From Gyrodactylus bullatarudis (lineage: Eukaryota > Platyhelminthes > Monogenea > Gyrodactylidea > Gyrodactylidae), in assembly GCA_012064415.1 (NCBI GenBank), contig SSNU01000071.1:301024-365023 (forward strand): a DNA stretch of 64,000 nucleotides, in the 5' to 3' direction. A program made the translations under genes and the position numbers. Below, one piece after another: positions 12,601 through 22,717 of the stretch (position 1 is the stretch's first letter; every line of letters begins with the position of its first letter). The notes beneath the pieces were generated by a model. The model worked only from the letters and a program-made list of their open reading frames with translations, ran no database searches and was not told the DNA's origin.

Positions 12601-15600
12601 GGTCGCTTAAATTGTATTCAAATGTTTTCAGATAATTCAAGGTTTCAATATACTTTATTATGTCCGCTGATTACAAATGTGAATTCATATTTGTATTTCC
12701 CTCGATAATATTATCCTCAGCGTCTTTGACTGCTTGCAGCTGAGACTTTGTCTGCAGTAGCTATCAGAGCCGATCCTTGCGGAATCGTATCCACCAAACA
12801 ACTCAGTCTATTTGGACTAGTAAGAGTTGACATAATCATACAGTAAGAAATATTCATTCTCGTCTATGAACACATTAAGAGGAGATCTCTGACTGACTGC
12901 TCCATCCTTGGACTATTTGTAGTTGAAAAAATTAGCAATTACATACTAAGCATGCATTTATTGCATGGGATTGTGAACAGATATACAAAAAATAAAAAGA
13001 CTCAGACCTGAAAGGATTAACATAAATGGGGAATTGATTTTCTATCAAGTTGTACGGGCTGAGTTCAAGATTTAATTCTTCTTTCCGACAAACTTTGCAA
13101 GCTTAAATTTATCAAATAAATCATTCTCGCTTAACTCTTAGAGCTAGGTAACTACACTTTGCTCTTCAAGACATGGAAAGTTACAGTCTTTTTCCCAAAA
13201 TCAAAATCCATGGATAAATGTCAAGTTCAATTTTCCCATGCAATTTGGTTCATTTAATGGTAGAAAAAAATCTAAACCTAATTGATATGAAGATGAGAAT
13301 TTACTATTTTTACAGAAAATTCGACATTATTCTCCGGATTCACAGACAAAAATAATTTTTGAATTCCAAATGGAATGAGCTAAAAATTTGTTGATATTCG
13401 AGAGAAAATTCCGAAAAAAATTCAATCTGAACAAAATTGAGCCGTTTTTTGAATTTTAGAAATGTTTCAAATTTCCACTTTTTCAACTTTTGAGCTCAAA
13501 ATTTTTATCGATTTCGAGGATTTGAAGCAGTACTGATATTTAGGATCGAAACTAGACGAAGAATTCGAATTCACCTGTAGAAGTTTACTGAAAATCGTCA
13601 TTTCTGTGGGAAATTGAACCATTTGAATTTTTCGATTATCACGAAGGCAAATAATCCAAAATCTTTTTCTCGGAAACAGTAAATTCTTCGCTATCTCTAT
13701 GGCCAAATTCGAATTCTTCGTCTAATTTTGATCCCAAATATCAGTACTTAGCTGCTTCGAATCCTCGAAATTGATAAAAATTGAAAAGTGGAAATTTGGT
13801 ACATTTCTAAAATTCAAAAAACGGCTCAATTTTGTTCAGATTGAATTTTTTTCGGAATTTTCTCTCGAATATCAACAAATTTTTAGCTCATTCCATTTGG
13901 AATTCAAAAATTATTTTTGTCTGTGAATCCGGAGAATAATGTCGAATTTTCTGTAAAAATAGTAAATTCTCATCTTCATATCAATTAGGTTTAGATTTAT
14001 ATTTCTAATTTCACGATTGACTTTTAGCAATCATTTAAATATCAAGTTATTAACCCATTTCTATATGCTGTTCAACTGATGTTGTTGATACATCAGCTAG
14101 GAATTACTAAATTTTCAATTTTTTCATCAAGAATTCGAACATGTTCAAGATTTCCTGATATTCAGATTATGAGCTCCACTCTTATCGATTGAAAAAATAA
14201 TTTTTAAGGAAAATATTAACAATTAAATACAATATAGGGATAAAAGTGTTTTTTCATACAGAATATGGCGATTAACTGTGACCACACCTTACTGGCAGGT
14301 TTAATTAATAATTTCAATCTGATCAAAATTTAAACTTTGTTATTGTATTAAATAATGACAGATTTTTCGTAACTAGAATGGCTAAATTCAAATTGTTTTT
14401 TTGATCAAAGTAAGAAGAAGCCAGATTATTTATATTTTAGGCATAGTCATCAGTCTGGTACTAGCAATCTAAATATTATTTCAGTAGAATTGTTTGTCTA
14501 TCGTTGATCATAAATTATTGCTTTTAAATGAGTTAAATCTTCGAAATCGATAAAAGATATCGACATTGTGTCCCTATACTGACTGAGCATAGAACGTTAT
14601 TGAAAGTACCCTTAAATTTTCCCATGCAGGCTTCTTTCTTTAGTCTTTCCTTCTAATTTACATTTTACATTTCATGAATACAAGATTCATTTCATGTTTC
14701 GAATATCTTGATGAGATTACTTGGATATTTCTCACCTGAATAAATTCTCCCTTGATTAAGAAAGTATTTACTAACATTGTGTATTAGAGTAGGCCGAATT
14801 TTTCAACTTTTCCCAGCTTTAATCTCATTTTGAAGATGATCGAAAACTGAGCATTTTTTTCTATAAAACCATACGTTTTCAAGGTTGTTCTTATCTACAA
14901 AATCTCGATTGAGATTGACAATTTTTGAACATCAGCCAATTTTATTACGAGAAAGGACAAAATTAAGATTTTTAAATACGTTTTGCAAAATTTTGAACAA
15001 GAATATTTAGTCTTTTTCCAAATGTTGAAAGAAATTCCTAGGAAATTAGGTAAATTTTCTTGATTTTAGGGAAAATGGGATTTTTTATATCAGATCATGA
15101 AATTTTTTTTCATTTTGATATCAAGAATATGAACCAAATTCTTTCAAGTAAATAAAAGGAAAACAAGAATGAATTATCTTTGATTCTGTGGAAGATTTTG
15201 AATAAACAGAAAATCTCAACATAATTACCATAGAGATGCCTAATTCGATAAGGGCAAACGAATCTGGTAGTGAATATTCTTTTAAGAGATTGATAACTCT
15301 GCAAGTAGAATGACTCGTATCTGAGCATACTCTCGTATGAAAATTCATTCAAAGTAAACAGAGTACTAACTTTTTACCCACGATACGATTTTTCATCGTC
15401 CATAATTGAGTTATTTTTTCACTGACCATCAGCAAAAACATCTATTCAAATACTGGAAGATTTTTGGCTACTCAAATCTGAGAATATGAAGATGAGATTC
15501 TAGCCTGAAAGAAATTAGGTAATGAGCCAATGAAATTCAATCTGGTAAAAGTTTGCCCATTTTTTTGAATTTCAAAAATGCTCTAATTTCAACTTTTTTA

Positions 15601-18600
15601 TCGATTTCTAAGATTTGAAGCAAATAAATACTGATATTTGCGATCAGGATTAGAAAAATGTTTTGAATTTGACCAATGAAATTCACAAAAATTCGTCAAA
15701 ATGGTCCAAGAAGCCATGAATTTATTCTATAGCTCTTTCATGAAGGTTTTTCATAAAATTTTGACAAAATCAGTCTCTCTACCACATTTCTAATCTCGAA
15801 AGACTCAAATGTATTATTTATATTTAGAGGATTTCAAAATCTAACTTTCTCACCTCAACCTACCACAAAGTTTTTCAAGTCCAGAAGAACTGAACACACC
15901 ACTGGTCCCGCTTTTTACTCAAAGGAGATGAAAATCAAAAAAAATGAAGAAATAATCTTCATGAAAAGTATGGCCTATTTCAAATCTCTAGTTGGCACCC
16001 AATTGCCATTTTTTCGAACTTTGAGTAGAAATTTTTTTGTTGAATTCTAAATAAGTCAAGAATCAAAAATTTGGTTCTCAGGATCACAAGAAAGCCATAA
16101 AACTTGTGATAAACTCATCATTTTTCCAGGGATCTTGGATCATCAAAATTTCATCGATTTTCAAGTAGGGAAAATGATCAAAAATCATAATTCAATTTTC
16201 ACTCAATAATGGTGTGATTCTTAAAATCTGATTCAGCGTATTCGATTTCTTTGTTTAATCGTGATCCTAGAAATCAACTTTTTCATGAAAATTATTTTTT
16301 CAATTTTTTTGATTTCCATCTCCTTAGAGTAAAAACTGGGACCAGTGGTGTGTTCAGTTCTTCTGGACTTGAAAATCTTTGTCGATTGTTGAGGTATTAG
16401 ATTTTGTCAAAATTTTTCAGGTTTTATTATTATTATCTTTCAGCAGTAATATTAAATTTAGCTCTGATATCTATCGATAGATTTGAAAACTCTTCTGTGA
16501 TTTGTCGAAATAGTTTGAATGAATAAATAATTTACATTAAATTGTAAATACAGCTCATCTCATCTATAATCAATGTATGCAGCATACTCAAATACTCACA
16601 GAATTCTTAAGAAAGGAGGACCATGCTAGATTTCTCTCAGTGTATCAATTTCTTCTTGAGTAGCAGTCCTAAAAGCTCTTTTGTCATCTAAAGAAGGACT
16701 AATTTTATGACATTTATTTCCTTAAGCGTCTAGTAGTAATGTCCCCCTAGTTGGTAATAAATTTGTATTCTATTTGACATTTTTTCATAATTCAATTGCT
16801 TTGGAAAGCTCATCATCATCATTTGGTCATAAAAAGCGTATAGAGAATTCTATTTTTATTATATCATCCATTCTCAAATATGAAGACAAATTAATCAACT
16901 AAATCCGGAAATTGTATGGAAAATTTGGAAAAGATTTTTTTCTATTTTGAATTCATTTATCTTGAAAATATTTGAAATATCTCTCTTTCAGGTTTTTCAA
17001 TGAAGCTAATTGACAAGGTATCTTTAAGTCAGGAATCTATGGTTTTGGAGCTGAATTTCGATTTTTTGATGATTTTCACTACTTGAAAATCAATGAGATT
17101 CAAAATCACTCGAAAATGGTGAAACTGTCGGAAATTTGCCGGTGATATTCATCTTACTTGCTTAATTTAGATCCTGAAAAAGTTCTTTTGGCAACACTCA
17201 CGCTTCCAAATCAATAAAATTTTTCAGTTAAAATGGGATTTCTGTGCCAAATTGAATTTTTATTATTTTTCAACACATAAAAATTCTGGAGTAATCAATC
17301 TTAAAAATGCTCTGGAAGCCGTTCAAAAACTCGTAGAGCCACAATCAACCCCTCAAATTGAAGCTTAAAGTCACTAAAATTCGGATTTTTTATAAGAATT
17401 CAAATTTATCGGATTTTCCATTATTTTAATTTAAAATTTATCAATTTTGGGTTTCAATTTAAACTTAAATTCATGTAGAAATCTTCCGAATTAAAATCCA
17501 CTGGCATCAAAAGGGTAAAAATGAAGTTCGGTATTAACTTTTTGTTCCATTTTAGGGAATAATCTCTCGAATTTTATATTAAAATTACAACGTTATAGTC
17601 AGCTCCCTGAAGAACTACTTAGTTCAAAATTATGATTAAAATCACTTTCAAGTAGGCATCGAATAATTCGAGGCTTTGGAAGAAATAAAATTTATTTTCC
17701 TTACACAACATTGAAAATTTTTAGGGGAAAAAATATTTTTGCTTCTATCATGAGAAAAATGATTGAAGTAAAATTTTGTAAATTTCAATGCAAAATCATT
17801 GTTTCTATCCTGACCGGTACAGAAATTGGTTTTGGACCATATGTTTTGCACATCATTCGAATTTTCCTGAAAAGCCCATTCAGATTCTGACCCAGGCTAG
17901 AAATCGATAATATGCAAAATTTATCTCTAATATTAAATCAACCAATCTGATATTTTTCTACAGTTTCAGCCTCTTAACTAAAATGCTAATTTTCTCCATT
18001 CGAATTAATCATCTTGAATTATGTTGAACAGCTGTACTTTTGCTGGGTAATTTTTATGTTGTGTTTTTTATTTGGAAAAGATCATTATTACTCAATACTT
18101 TAATCATCAGAGGTAGATTTTCACTTATAATACACCATCAAAAATGCTTTTCCTGTGTAACAGAGTAAAATTTCTATTTTATTAAGAATAAAGTCCTATA
18201 GAAGTCCCAAAATCTTTCCTGGTCGTCGGATGAATGATTCAACATATCTACGAGAATATCGTTTAAGAGATTATCAAATTCTATAATTTATTTCATCTTT
18301 TTTACACAGGTTCTCGAACTCAACTTTTCGATGTCCCATTGAACTCTATTATTCCATCTCTATCTGAGTATATCACCTACCAGGGATCAATAACGTACCC
18401 TGGTTGTTTCGAGACAGTTCAATGGATAATTCTGAATAAACCTCTATATGTAACGGAAACACAGATGAAATCTTTGAGAAAAATTCAAATGTCCGAGCAT
18501 GATAATCGTGCATCAAAAATGTCTGATAACTTTCGGCCAATTCAAAAATTGTACAATCGTGCAGTCATGACAAATATTAAATTCAAACAAAAAGTAAACA

Positions 18601-18617
18601 AATCCCTTACTGCTTGA
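696..18617 (+). CDS. Carbonic anhydrase-related protein (CARP X/XI type), 5' partial
   Basis: Five exons with consistent phases: 696-856, 2347-2529, 5404-5499, 5564-5627 and 18310-18617 (stop at the end), about 269 residues. The start exon and any signal peptide lie upstream or were not recognised. The alpha-carbonic-anhydrase fold is recognisable by SNWGHSAYTAY, QSPIDID, the GS..S.GSNH segment, QPNGIAIISIFL and TYQGSITYPGCFETVQW. The CARP X/XI subfamily is suggested by the spacing and by the extended C-terminus. All three zinc-binding histidines of active enzymes appear replaced: the FHFHW-equivalent reads ILKFG, and the third position (ELHLVHW in enzymes) reads ELEIYSY. The protein is therefore probably non-catalytic, as known for CARPs, which are secreted or neuronal binding proteins. 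The last intron is 12.7 kb and repeat-filled. I am confident of the family, less so of the exact orthologue. Confidence 0.85.
857..2346 (+). other. CARP intron (first seen)
   Basis: The intron runs from GTAAGT to TTTTTTAG. It holds no gene that I recognise. A short repeat near 1400-1470 contains CTGACGAG and GTGAAAT and has relatives near 4450-4530 and 10865-10930. Confidence 0.6.
2715..2936 (+). repeat. Hammerhead-element relic
   Basis: A copy of the same element seen at 31060-31278: it shares the hammerhead region, the CTGTAGCATTCAGCGACAT segment and the terminal ATATTACCTAAGCACCTA segment. The core at 2728-2753 reads CTGGCGA ... CGAAAC, so the invariant A6 is changed to G, and stem II (GTCC/aTTC) no longer pairs well. 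This is most likely an inactive ribozyme. It lies in an intron of the CARP gene. Confidence 0.65.
3550..4222. mobile_element. Foldback element, family Q (copy 1)
   Basis: The left end AAAGCTAATTGATATGAAG and the right end CTTCATATCAAACAATTTT are inverted. The arms continue inward (GATTTTTACG / CGTAAGAAT, TTTGGCGCCAAAATCCC / GGGACTTTGGCCCCAAA, GATCAAAAGTTGAT / ATCTTTTGATC). No transposase is present. It is a non-autonomous long-inverted-repeat element of about 670 bp. The short ORFs inside are fortuitous. Confidence 0.75.
7137..7335. repeat. 199-bp direct repeat, copy 1
   Basis: Nearly identical, and equal in length, to 10600-10798. Both run from CTCCAAATAAAATG to CGGCTTACTAATAATACAG. A shorter matching block also lies at 7400-7447 and 11881-11930 (GGTACAGATATG, TTACTTGTAGGCTA), so the two loci are probably parts of one dispersed repeat. 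The minus strand reads like a degenerate protein fragment (TPRIYREDTETFP) that I cannot assign. Confidence 0.7.
8964..9354 (+). mobile_element. MITE family T, copy 1
   Basis: About 390 bp, bounded by short terminal inverted repeats TAGGCTAGGGTGAAAT and ATTTCACTCTAGCCTA. It carries an internal inverted pair (ATTCTCCATTATGTCA / TGACATAATGGAGAAT) and no coding capacity. Other copies are at 26124-26562 (inverted) and 46823-47222. Confidence 0.75.
10600..10798. repeat. 199-bp direct repeat, copy 2
   Basis: Second copy of the repeat at 7137-7335, in the same orientation and separated by about 3.46 kb. Differences are scattered substitutions without length change. Confidence 0.7.
10935..11760 (+). 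mobile_element. Ginger-like DNA element, internally deleted
   Basis: The element begins TGTTGAAGTGAATCCGTG and ends with its inverse CACGGATTCACTTCAACA, flanked by TATA on the left and TATG on the right (an imperfect 4-bp target duplication). The subterminal DNA repeats ACTAGTnATTCCG units. Inside, 11197-11520 encodes a broken gypsy-type integrase: a C..C zinc-finger segment (LTCQKN), VQIDLTDIQS, then after a frameshift DHFTKFIKLRSLKTK. TGT...ACA ends, 4-bp duplications and gypsy-like integrase are known traits of Ginger transposons; assignment to that group is inference. It lies in the CARP intron. Confidence 0.65.
11197..11522 (+). pseudogene. Integrase fragment of the Ginger-like element
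   Basis: An 84-codon open stretch continues after a frameshift near 11440 (DHFTKFIKLRSLKTKTANEV). It resembles the H2C2 zinc finger plus the start of the DDE catalytic core of KRBA2/Ginger-type integrases. The rest of the catalytic core is missing, so it cannot be functional. Confidence 0.6.
13268..13998. mobile_element. Foldback element, family P (copy 1)
   Basis: A nearly perfect palindrome of about 730 bp. AAATCTAAACCTAATTGATA on the left is the inverse of the right end TATCAATTAGGTTTAGATTT, and the match continues through arms of about 310 bp to a central spacer of roughly 105 bp near 13580-13690. No ORF is credible. Relatives are at 44893, 47858 and 53972. The high arm identity suggests recent arm homogenisation or recent insertion. 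Confidence 0.85.
15830..16415. mobile_element. Foldback element, family R
   Basis: The outer arms carry GTCCAGAAGAACTGAACACA at 15880 and its inverse at 16355. Pairing extends outward (CTCACCTCAACC / GGTTGAGG-like sequence) and inward to GGAGATGAAAATC. The inner part (15990-16300) is related to the Q-family core, so this looks like a Q-type interior with different ends. Confidence 0.7.
16985..17260. repeat. Partial Q-family foldback
   Basis: Begins TGAAGCTAATTGACA and contains the family core (TTGATTTTCAAGTAG-like inverse, AAAATGGTGAAACTGTCGG, CACTCACGCTTCCAAATC). Only part of the palindrome is recognisable. Confidence 0.5.
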
Positions 18618-18659
18618 TTAATTTGAATTTATGATTTTTTCTTCATATAAATCTCATCA

Positions 18660-19120
18660 GACACATCAATAACTAGAGCCTCAAAAAATAATTATTTTTT
18701 AAGATCTAGTAAATTTTGAAAAAATAGTATTTTTCGGTTCTAAGGTATTATTCCAATACTTTATCGCGAATTCACCAAAGTAATCTTGCAACCTACCTAC
18801 TTACAGGCAAATCGAATAAAAAATTAAAAAGCAATTAATGCTGAAATTGAACTAAAATACTATCTTAGAGGTTATTTTTGTGCCTAGCTAATTGTTCAGC
18901 AATGAAAAGCGTCTCTTTACCTCAAAAAATGTGAGTTTAGATCATTGATATGAAAGAAATACTAGGCTAAGATGAGGTATTAAATAATACTTTATTTTCA
19001 AAATAATACCTTATAACTCTGATGTAATAGAAAAATGTTTTGTTTTAAATGGTTTTCAGAACAGAGGGAATAACTGGTTAAAATAATATTTTTAAGACGT
19101 TTTGAGGCTCTATCAATAAC
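18660..19120. repeat. Degenerate palindrome downstream of CARP
   Basis: ATAACTAGAGCCTCAAAA near 18672 is inverted as TTTTGAGGCTCTATC near 19100, with weaker arm pairing between. It lies just 3' of the CARP stop codon. No coding sequence is seen in it. Confidence 0.45.
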
Positions 19121-19135
19121 ATTACTGCAACTACA

Positions 19136-20808
19136 CCTAGTTAATATGAAAATGGAAATTCTTATTTTTTTCATCAAGGAATCGAATTCGATCAAGATTT
19201 TTTGGAATCTAGATCATGAGGGCCTCTTCCACGATTGGGAGAAAAAAATTTGGAAAAATTCAATTACAGCAAATTTGAAATCTTGAAGTAGCGCCAAATT
19301 CCCATTTTTTGGACTTTGAGTTGAAAATTTTTGTTGATTTAATAATAATAATAATTTATTAACAATTCATGTGTTAAGTTAATTTTTTACAGTATTATTC
19401 TTCATTATAAATCTTATTTTTAAGTTCTTTTTTAAATTCATTTAATCTCATATTTTTAATTGTTTTGTTTAATTTTTTGAAAATATTTTTACATTTATTA
19501 AAAATGGCAAGTTTTTTTAGCTGTCCGAATTCAGGAGTATTTGATCTCAGTCGGTTTGTGTTATATAATATTGGCGATGATTTGATCAGACATATGCTTT
19601 TGAGTTCTCGTCTTAATCTCAAGTTATCTCTCGAAAAACCCAATTCGTCTTGGAAAAAAGGAGAAGGCCTTCTCCTGAATTTCTTGAATGCTGTATTAAT
19701 CTTTTTAGACCAATTTTCTCCTTCTGGATTCCATACGGCTGAGCAATATTCTATTGTCGGTCAAGCATATATTGTATATAGAAGGACCTTCATTGAATCG
19801 GTTTTAACACATTTGTGAATATGGATTAATCTGCCAATGAACTTTTTTATGATGTCCTTGTAATGCTGTGTGAATTCAAACTTCCAATTATATACCACAC
19901 CTAGGTCTTTTATAAGCTCTTTTGGAAGGATCTTTGTTTGCCCAATAAAAATGTTTAGATCAAAGATGTTTGATTCACATGGGGTTATGTAAAATGACTT
20001 TTCTATGTTTGGAGAAAAGCCTAGATGTTTGAGCTTTGCAGATATGAGTTCAAGTTCATTATTTATTGTAGCAACATTGTAGTATTCATTGAAGTCGAAA
20101 ACTATTTTGAAGTCATCTGCATACTTGAAGATTTTGAAATTTTCAGTTTGGATTTCAGCAAATAGAATATTGAATAGTAGAGGACCAACTCTTGATCCTT
20201 GTGGAACACCCGAAGTTAGAGATTTTAGTTCTGATTTCATACCATTGCATTCTACAAATTGTTGTCTACTCGTCAGGTAATTTTCAAGATACTTTAAAGA
20301 TACTTCATAGTGAAAAAGTGATCAATAGTTGATTTTTAGGATCACGATTAATCAAAGTGATCAAATATGCTGAATCTGGTTTTGAGAGTCACCCCATAAT
20401 CGTGTCAAATTTAAATTTTGATCATTTTCCCTACTTGAAAGTCGATGAAATTTGATATTTCAAGATCCCAGAAAAATGACGAATTTATCAAAATTTTTTA
20501 TGATGATAATCGGTTTTTTGTCTTATTGTGATCCTAAAATCAACTTTTGATCACTCTCTCACATTGAAATCAACAAAAATTTTCAACTCAAAGTCCAAAA
20601 AATGGGAATTTGCCGTTACTTTAAGATTTCAAATTTGCCGTGTTTTCCTTAAAAATTGATTTTTTCCAAATTTTTTTTCTCCGTTTCATGAAAGAGGGTC
20701 TCATGATCTAGATTTCAAAAAATCTTAATCAAATTCGATTTTTTGGCGAAAAACATGAGAATTTTGTAAAAATCATAAACTCCCATCTTCATATTAACTG
20801 GCTTTAGT
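19136..20808. mobile_element. Family Q foldback (copy 3), split by a LINE
   Basis: The left arm starts at CCTAGTTAATATGAAAATGG and the right arm ends CATCTTCATATTAACTGG. AATCTAGATCATGAGGGCCT at 19206 is matched in inverse at 20695-20715. The palindrome is interrupted at GTTGATTT (about 19338) and resumes near 20305 with GTGATCAATAGTTGATTTTT, exactly where the LINE sits. Confidence 0.75.
19339..20304 (-). mobile_element. 5'-truncated non-LTR retrotransposon (LINE) with one nonsense codon
   Basis: Read on the minus strand, the frame opens near 20300 (YLENYLTSRQQFVE) and contains the reverse-transcriptase motifs SGVPQGSRVGPLLFNI and the catalytic YADD (KYADDFKI). It stops at an in-frame TGA at 19761-19763 after LLYTIYA, then continues in the same frame (PTIEYCSAVWNP) to a normal stop at 19395. 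The 3' tail is an (ATT)n microsatellite at 19339-19362. RT fingers and the endonuclease are missing, so this is a typical 5'-truncated dead copy of a Jockey/CR1-like LINE. Exact clade not determined. Confidence 0.85.
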
Positions 20809-21851
20809 TTTATAGAGCCAAAAAATACCAATTCTAACCTCTAATATATTTAAAATGATATGTCGACTCTCGAAAAAGAATTCAGAGTAAGCATAATTAT
20901 TATTATAAATTCGCGAATTTTTCTGGTGAAAAAAATAATAATTTAGGACATCAGGTGGGTCAAGACGAAGAGTAGTTCTGACTTCCATTGATTTCGCCAA
21001 TGGTTTGTGTCTTTTTTCTTGTATTCTTTTCCTAATCTCTTTCTATCCATCTTCCTTTGATGGAATAAATGTGTATGGCTTTTGTGGTAAATTGATTTTT
21101 TCTTATTCGTAATCATATCATTTCATTTTATCAAAGTATTATTATTACAGTTTTTATTCTAATGATAAATCTCCCATATGAATTTGGCCTCTGGTCATGA
21201 TTATCCACATACACGATACATATGAATAGAATCAATATGATACATTTTGGAAATTTATTAGTAGTGTACTAATACAGATTAGTTAGTTGGGACATCACTT
21301 AAAAATATTCATTCTTTCTACATTTTATTTTTTACAGATGAATTATTGCCCCGTAAATGCAAACTTTAAATACAAAAGTTAGTCTTTCACCCTTGACTTC
21401 ACAACTAAACTAATAATCATTGCTTATATTTTTGTCAATACCTATAGGTTCTTTTACATTCTCATAGCCAAGTACAATTCTACAATAACAAAGAGAGAAT
21501 AGATCCAAATGTTTTTGATTCAACTAACTAAAATGATTTTCATTTTGCCCGCCTATAATGATTTACAAATGCAGTGTACAATATGTAAATATTTTTAAAG
21601 TTTAATGATAAACTTTGTTTATTATGATTGTAAATAAAGATTCTAATGATTTTTACTCAAATCTCTTGGATAACAATTTTGATTGATTGAAAATTTCAAT
21701 TTGAAATATAACATGAATTTGAGAGAAGTACGATCAAAATAAAATAATTTTCATTTAATCAACTAGCTACTTTAAAGTAAACACATGGAAAACAGATGAT
21801 GATAAAAAATATTTATTTACAATTGAGGTATTTTCCATATTCATATCTATT
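20809..21851. other. Intergenic AT-rich stretch
   Basis: No gene or clear repeat is recognised. The right end holds the 3' flank of ZNF830; read on the minus strand an AATAAA lies about 40 bp after its stop codon. Confidence 0.5.
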
Positions 21852-22559
21852 TTATCTGAGCACCTTTTTATTTCTGAAATTGTCAATATCTTTAAGATCA
21901 AAGTCGTCATCATCTGAGGATGTTTCCTCTTCTTCTTTGGCATCTTTTTTGATTTCATGCTTGATAATTCTTTCGACAAGACTCGCTTTACTCTGCTCAA
22001 GACTCTTGACCTTGTTCCAACAGTCCATTTGTGAGTCAAGCTCTTCTAAGTAACGGTGGGAAGTGACTTCTTCCTCAATTTTCTCCTCTTCAGCTTCAGT
22101 TTTTCGCTCTAAAATATCAATTTCCTTCTTGAATAAAGCCAATTCATCTGCTATTTTATCCCGATAAGGAACTTGTCTAGCTTGGGCATCTTTATATGGG
22201 TCATCGAAAAATCCTTCGGGAATTTCTTCTTTTTCCTTCTCTTCTTCTTTAGTTTCTGGTTCAGGTTCATTTTTCTTGGGAATTTTTTGTTCAATGATAG
22301 GTTCTTCTGCAAAGGAAACTCGCTTCTTTTGGTTTAACTTTTTGATAACTTCAGGAGCAGGTTTTTTTAAATCCTTCTTAGATTTTTCTGCATTCAGAAG
22401 ATGAGATTTCGTTAAAGTATGAGCGTTCCAAGCGATTTCTGATTTAATTTGGATCCCACAAACAAGGCAAGATATTTTTCCGAGTTTACTGTATCTAGCA
22501 TGAGGATGGTTGATTTTTCTTGTGTTTGTACTCCCAATCAGGGATTTCATCGAAGACAT
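21852..22559 (-). CDS. ZNF830: Zinc finger protein 830
   Basis: Single-exon gene of 235 aa. The N-terminal C2H2-type finger is at about residues 31-54 (CLVCGIQIKSEIAWNAH....H). A charged middle follows, then the family signature EGFFDDP (near residue 115), a long coiled-coil helix, and an acidic tail with SSDDDDFD. This order (finger, EGFFDDP, coiled coil, acidic end) is that of ZNF830/CCDC16, a nuclear spliceosome-associated protein needed for genome stability in vertebrates. The length is shorter than the human protein (372 aa), mainly in the linker. The start was chosen at the first ATG (MSSMKS), with no upstream extension. It is divergently arranged with RIC3, 158 bp between start codons. 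Confidence 0.85.
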   Translation of the reverse strand: MSSMKSLIGSTNTRKINHPHARYSKLGKISCLVCGIQIKSEIAWNAHTLTKSHLLNAEKSKKDLKKPAPEVIKKLNQKKRVSFAEEPIIEQKIPKKNEPEPETKEEEKEKEEIPEGFFDDPYKDAQARQVPYRDKIADELALFKKEIDILERKTEAEEEKIEEEVTSHRYLEELDSQMDCWNKVKSLEQSKASLVERIIKHEIKKDAKEEEETSSDDDDFDLKDIDNFRNKKVLR

Positions 22560-22717
22560 TTTAGAAGGGGACTAATTTTATAGCTCAAAAGACATTGAAC
22601 TTTTTCACTTTTGATGAATTTTTAAAAAATTTACAAATTTTAACAACTCACAGAAAATCATTAATCTGTTTTAATCAGTCAATTGATCAGTTACTTGCAC
22701 TATCATTTCATTGACTC
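22560..22717. promoter_or_regulatory. Shared divergent promoter region of ZNF830 and RIC3
   Basis: Only 158 bp separate the two start codons, which face away from each other. Both 5' UTRs and promoters must fit in or overlap this interval, unless 5' non-coding exons exist. No TATA box is convincing. Confidence 0.5.

Larger units (their letters stand above)
5628..18309 (+). other. Last CARP intron, 12.7 kb, repeat-rich
   Basis: The donor is G|GTGAGT and the acceptor is TTTACACAG; the phase-1 junction rebuilds a glycine codon. No host gene was recognised inside. It contains the 199-bp direct repeat (7137 and 10600), MITE T1, the Ginger-like element at 10935-11760, foldbacks P1 and R and a partial Q copy near 16990-17250. 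The remainder is AT-rich sequence with no feature I can support. Confidence 0.7.

Noticed and set aside
13467..13706. ORFs inside foldback P1 and similar ORFs in P2-P4 and Q copies
   Set aside because: They fall on palindromic arms, are not conserved between copies and have no protein-like motifs.
15110..15352. Minus-strand overlapping ORFs of 75-80 aa
   Set aside because: Two frames open over the same stretch, no family, no splice or promoter context; likely chance.
21796..22053. Plus-strand and other ORFs overlapping ZNF830
   Set aside because: Antisense shadows of the ZNF830 coding region with low-complexity Ser/Leu text.
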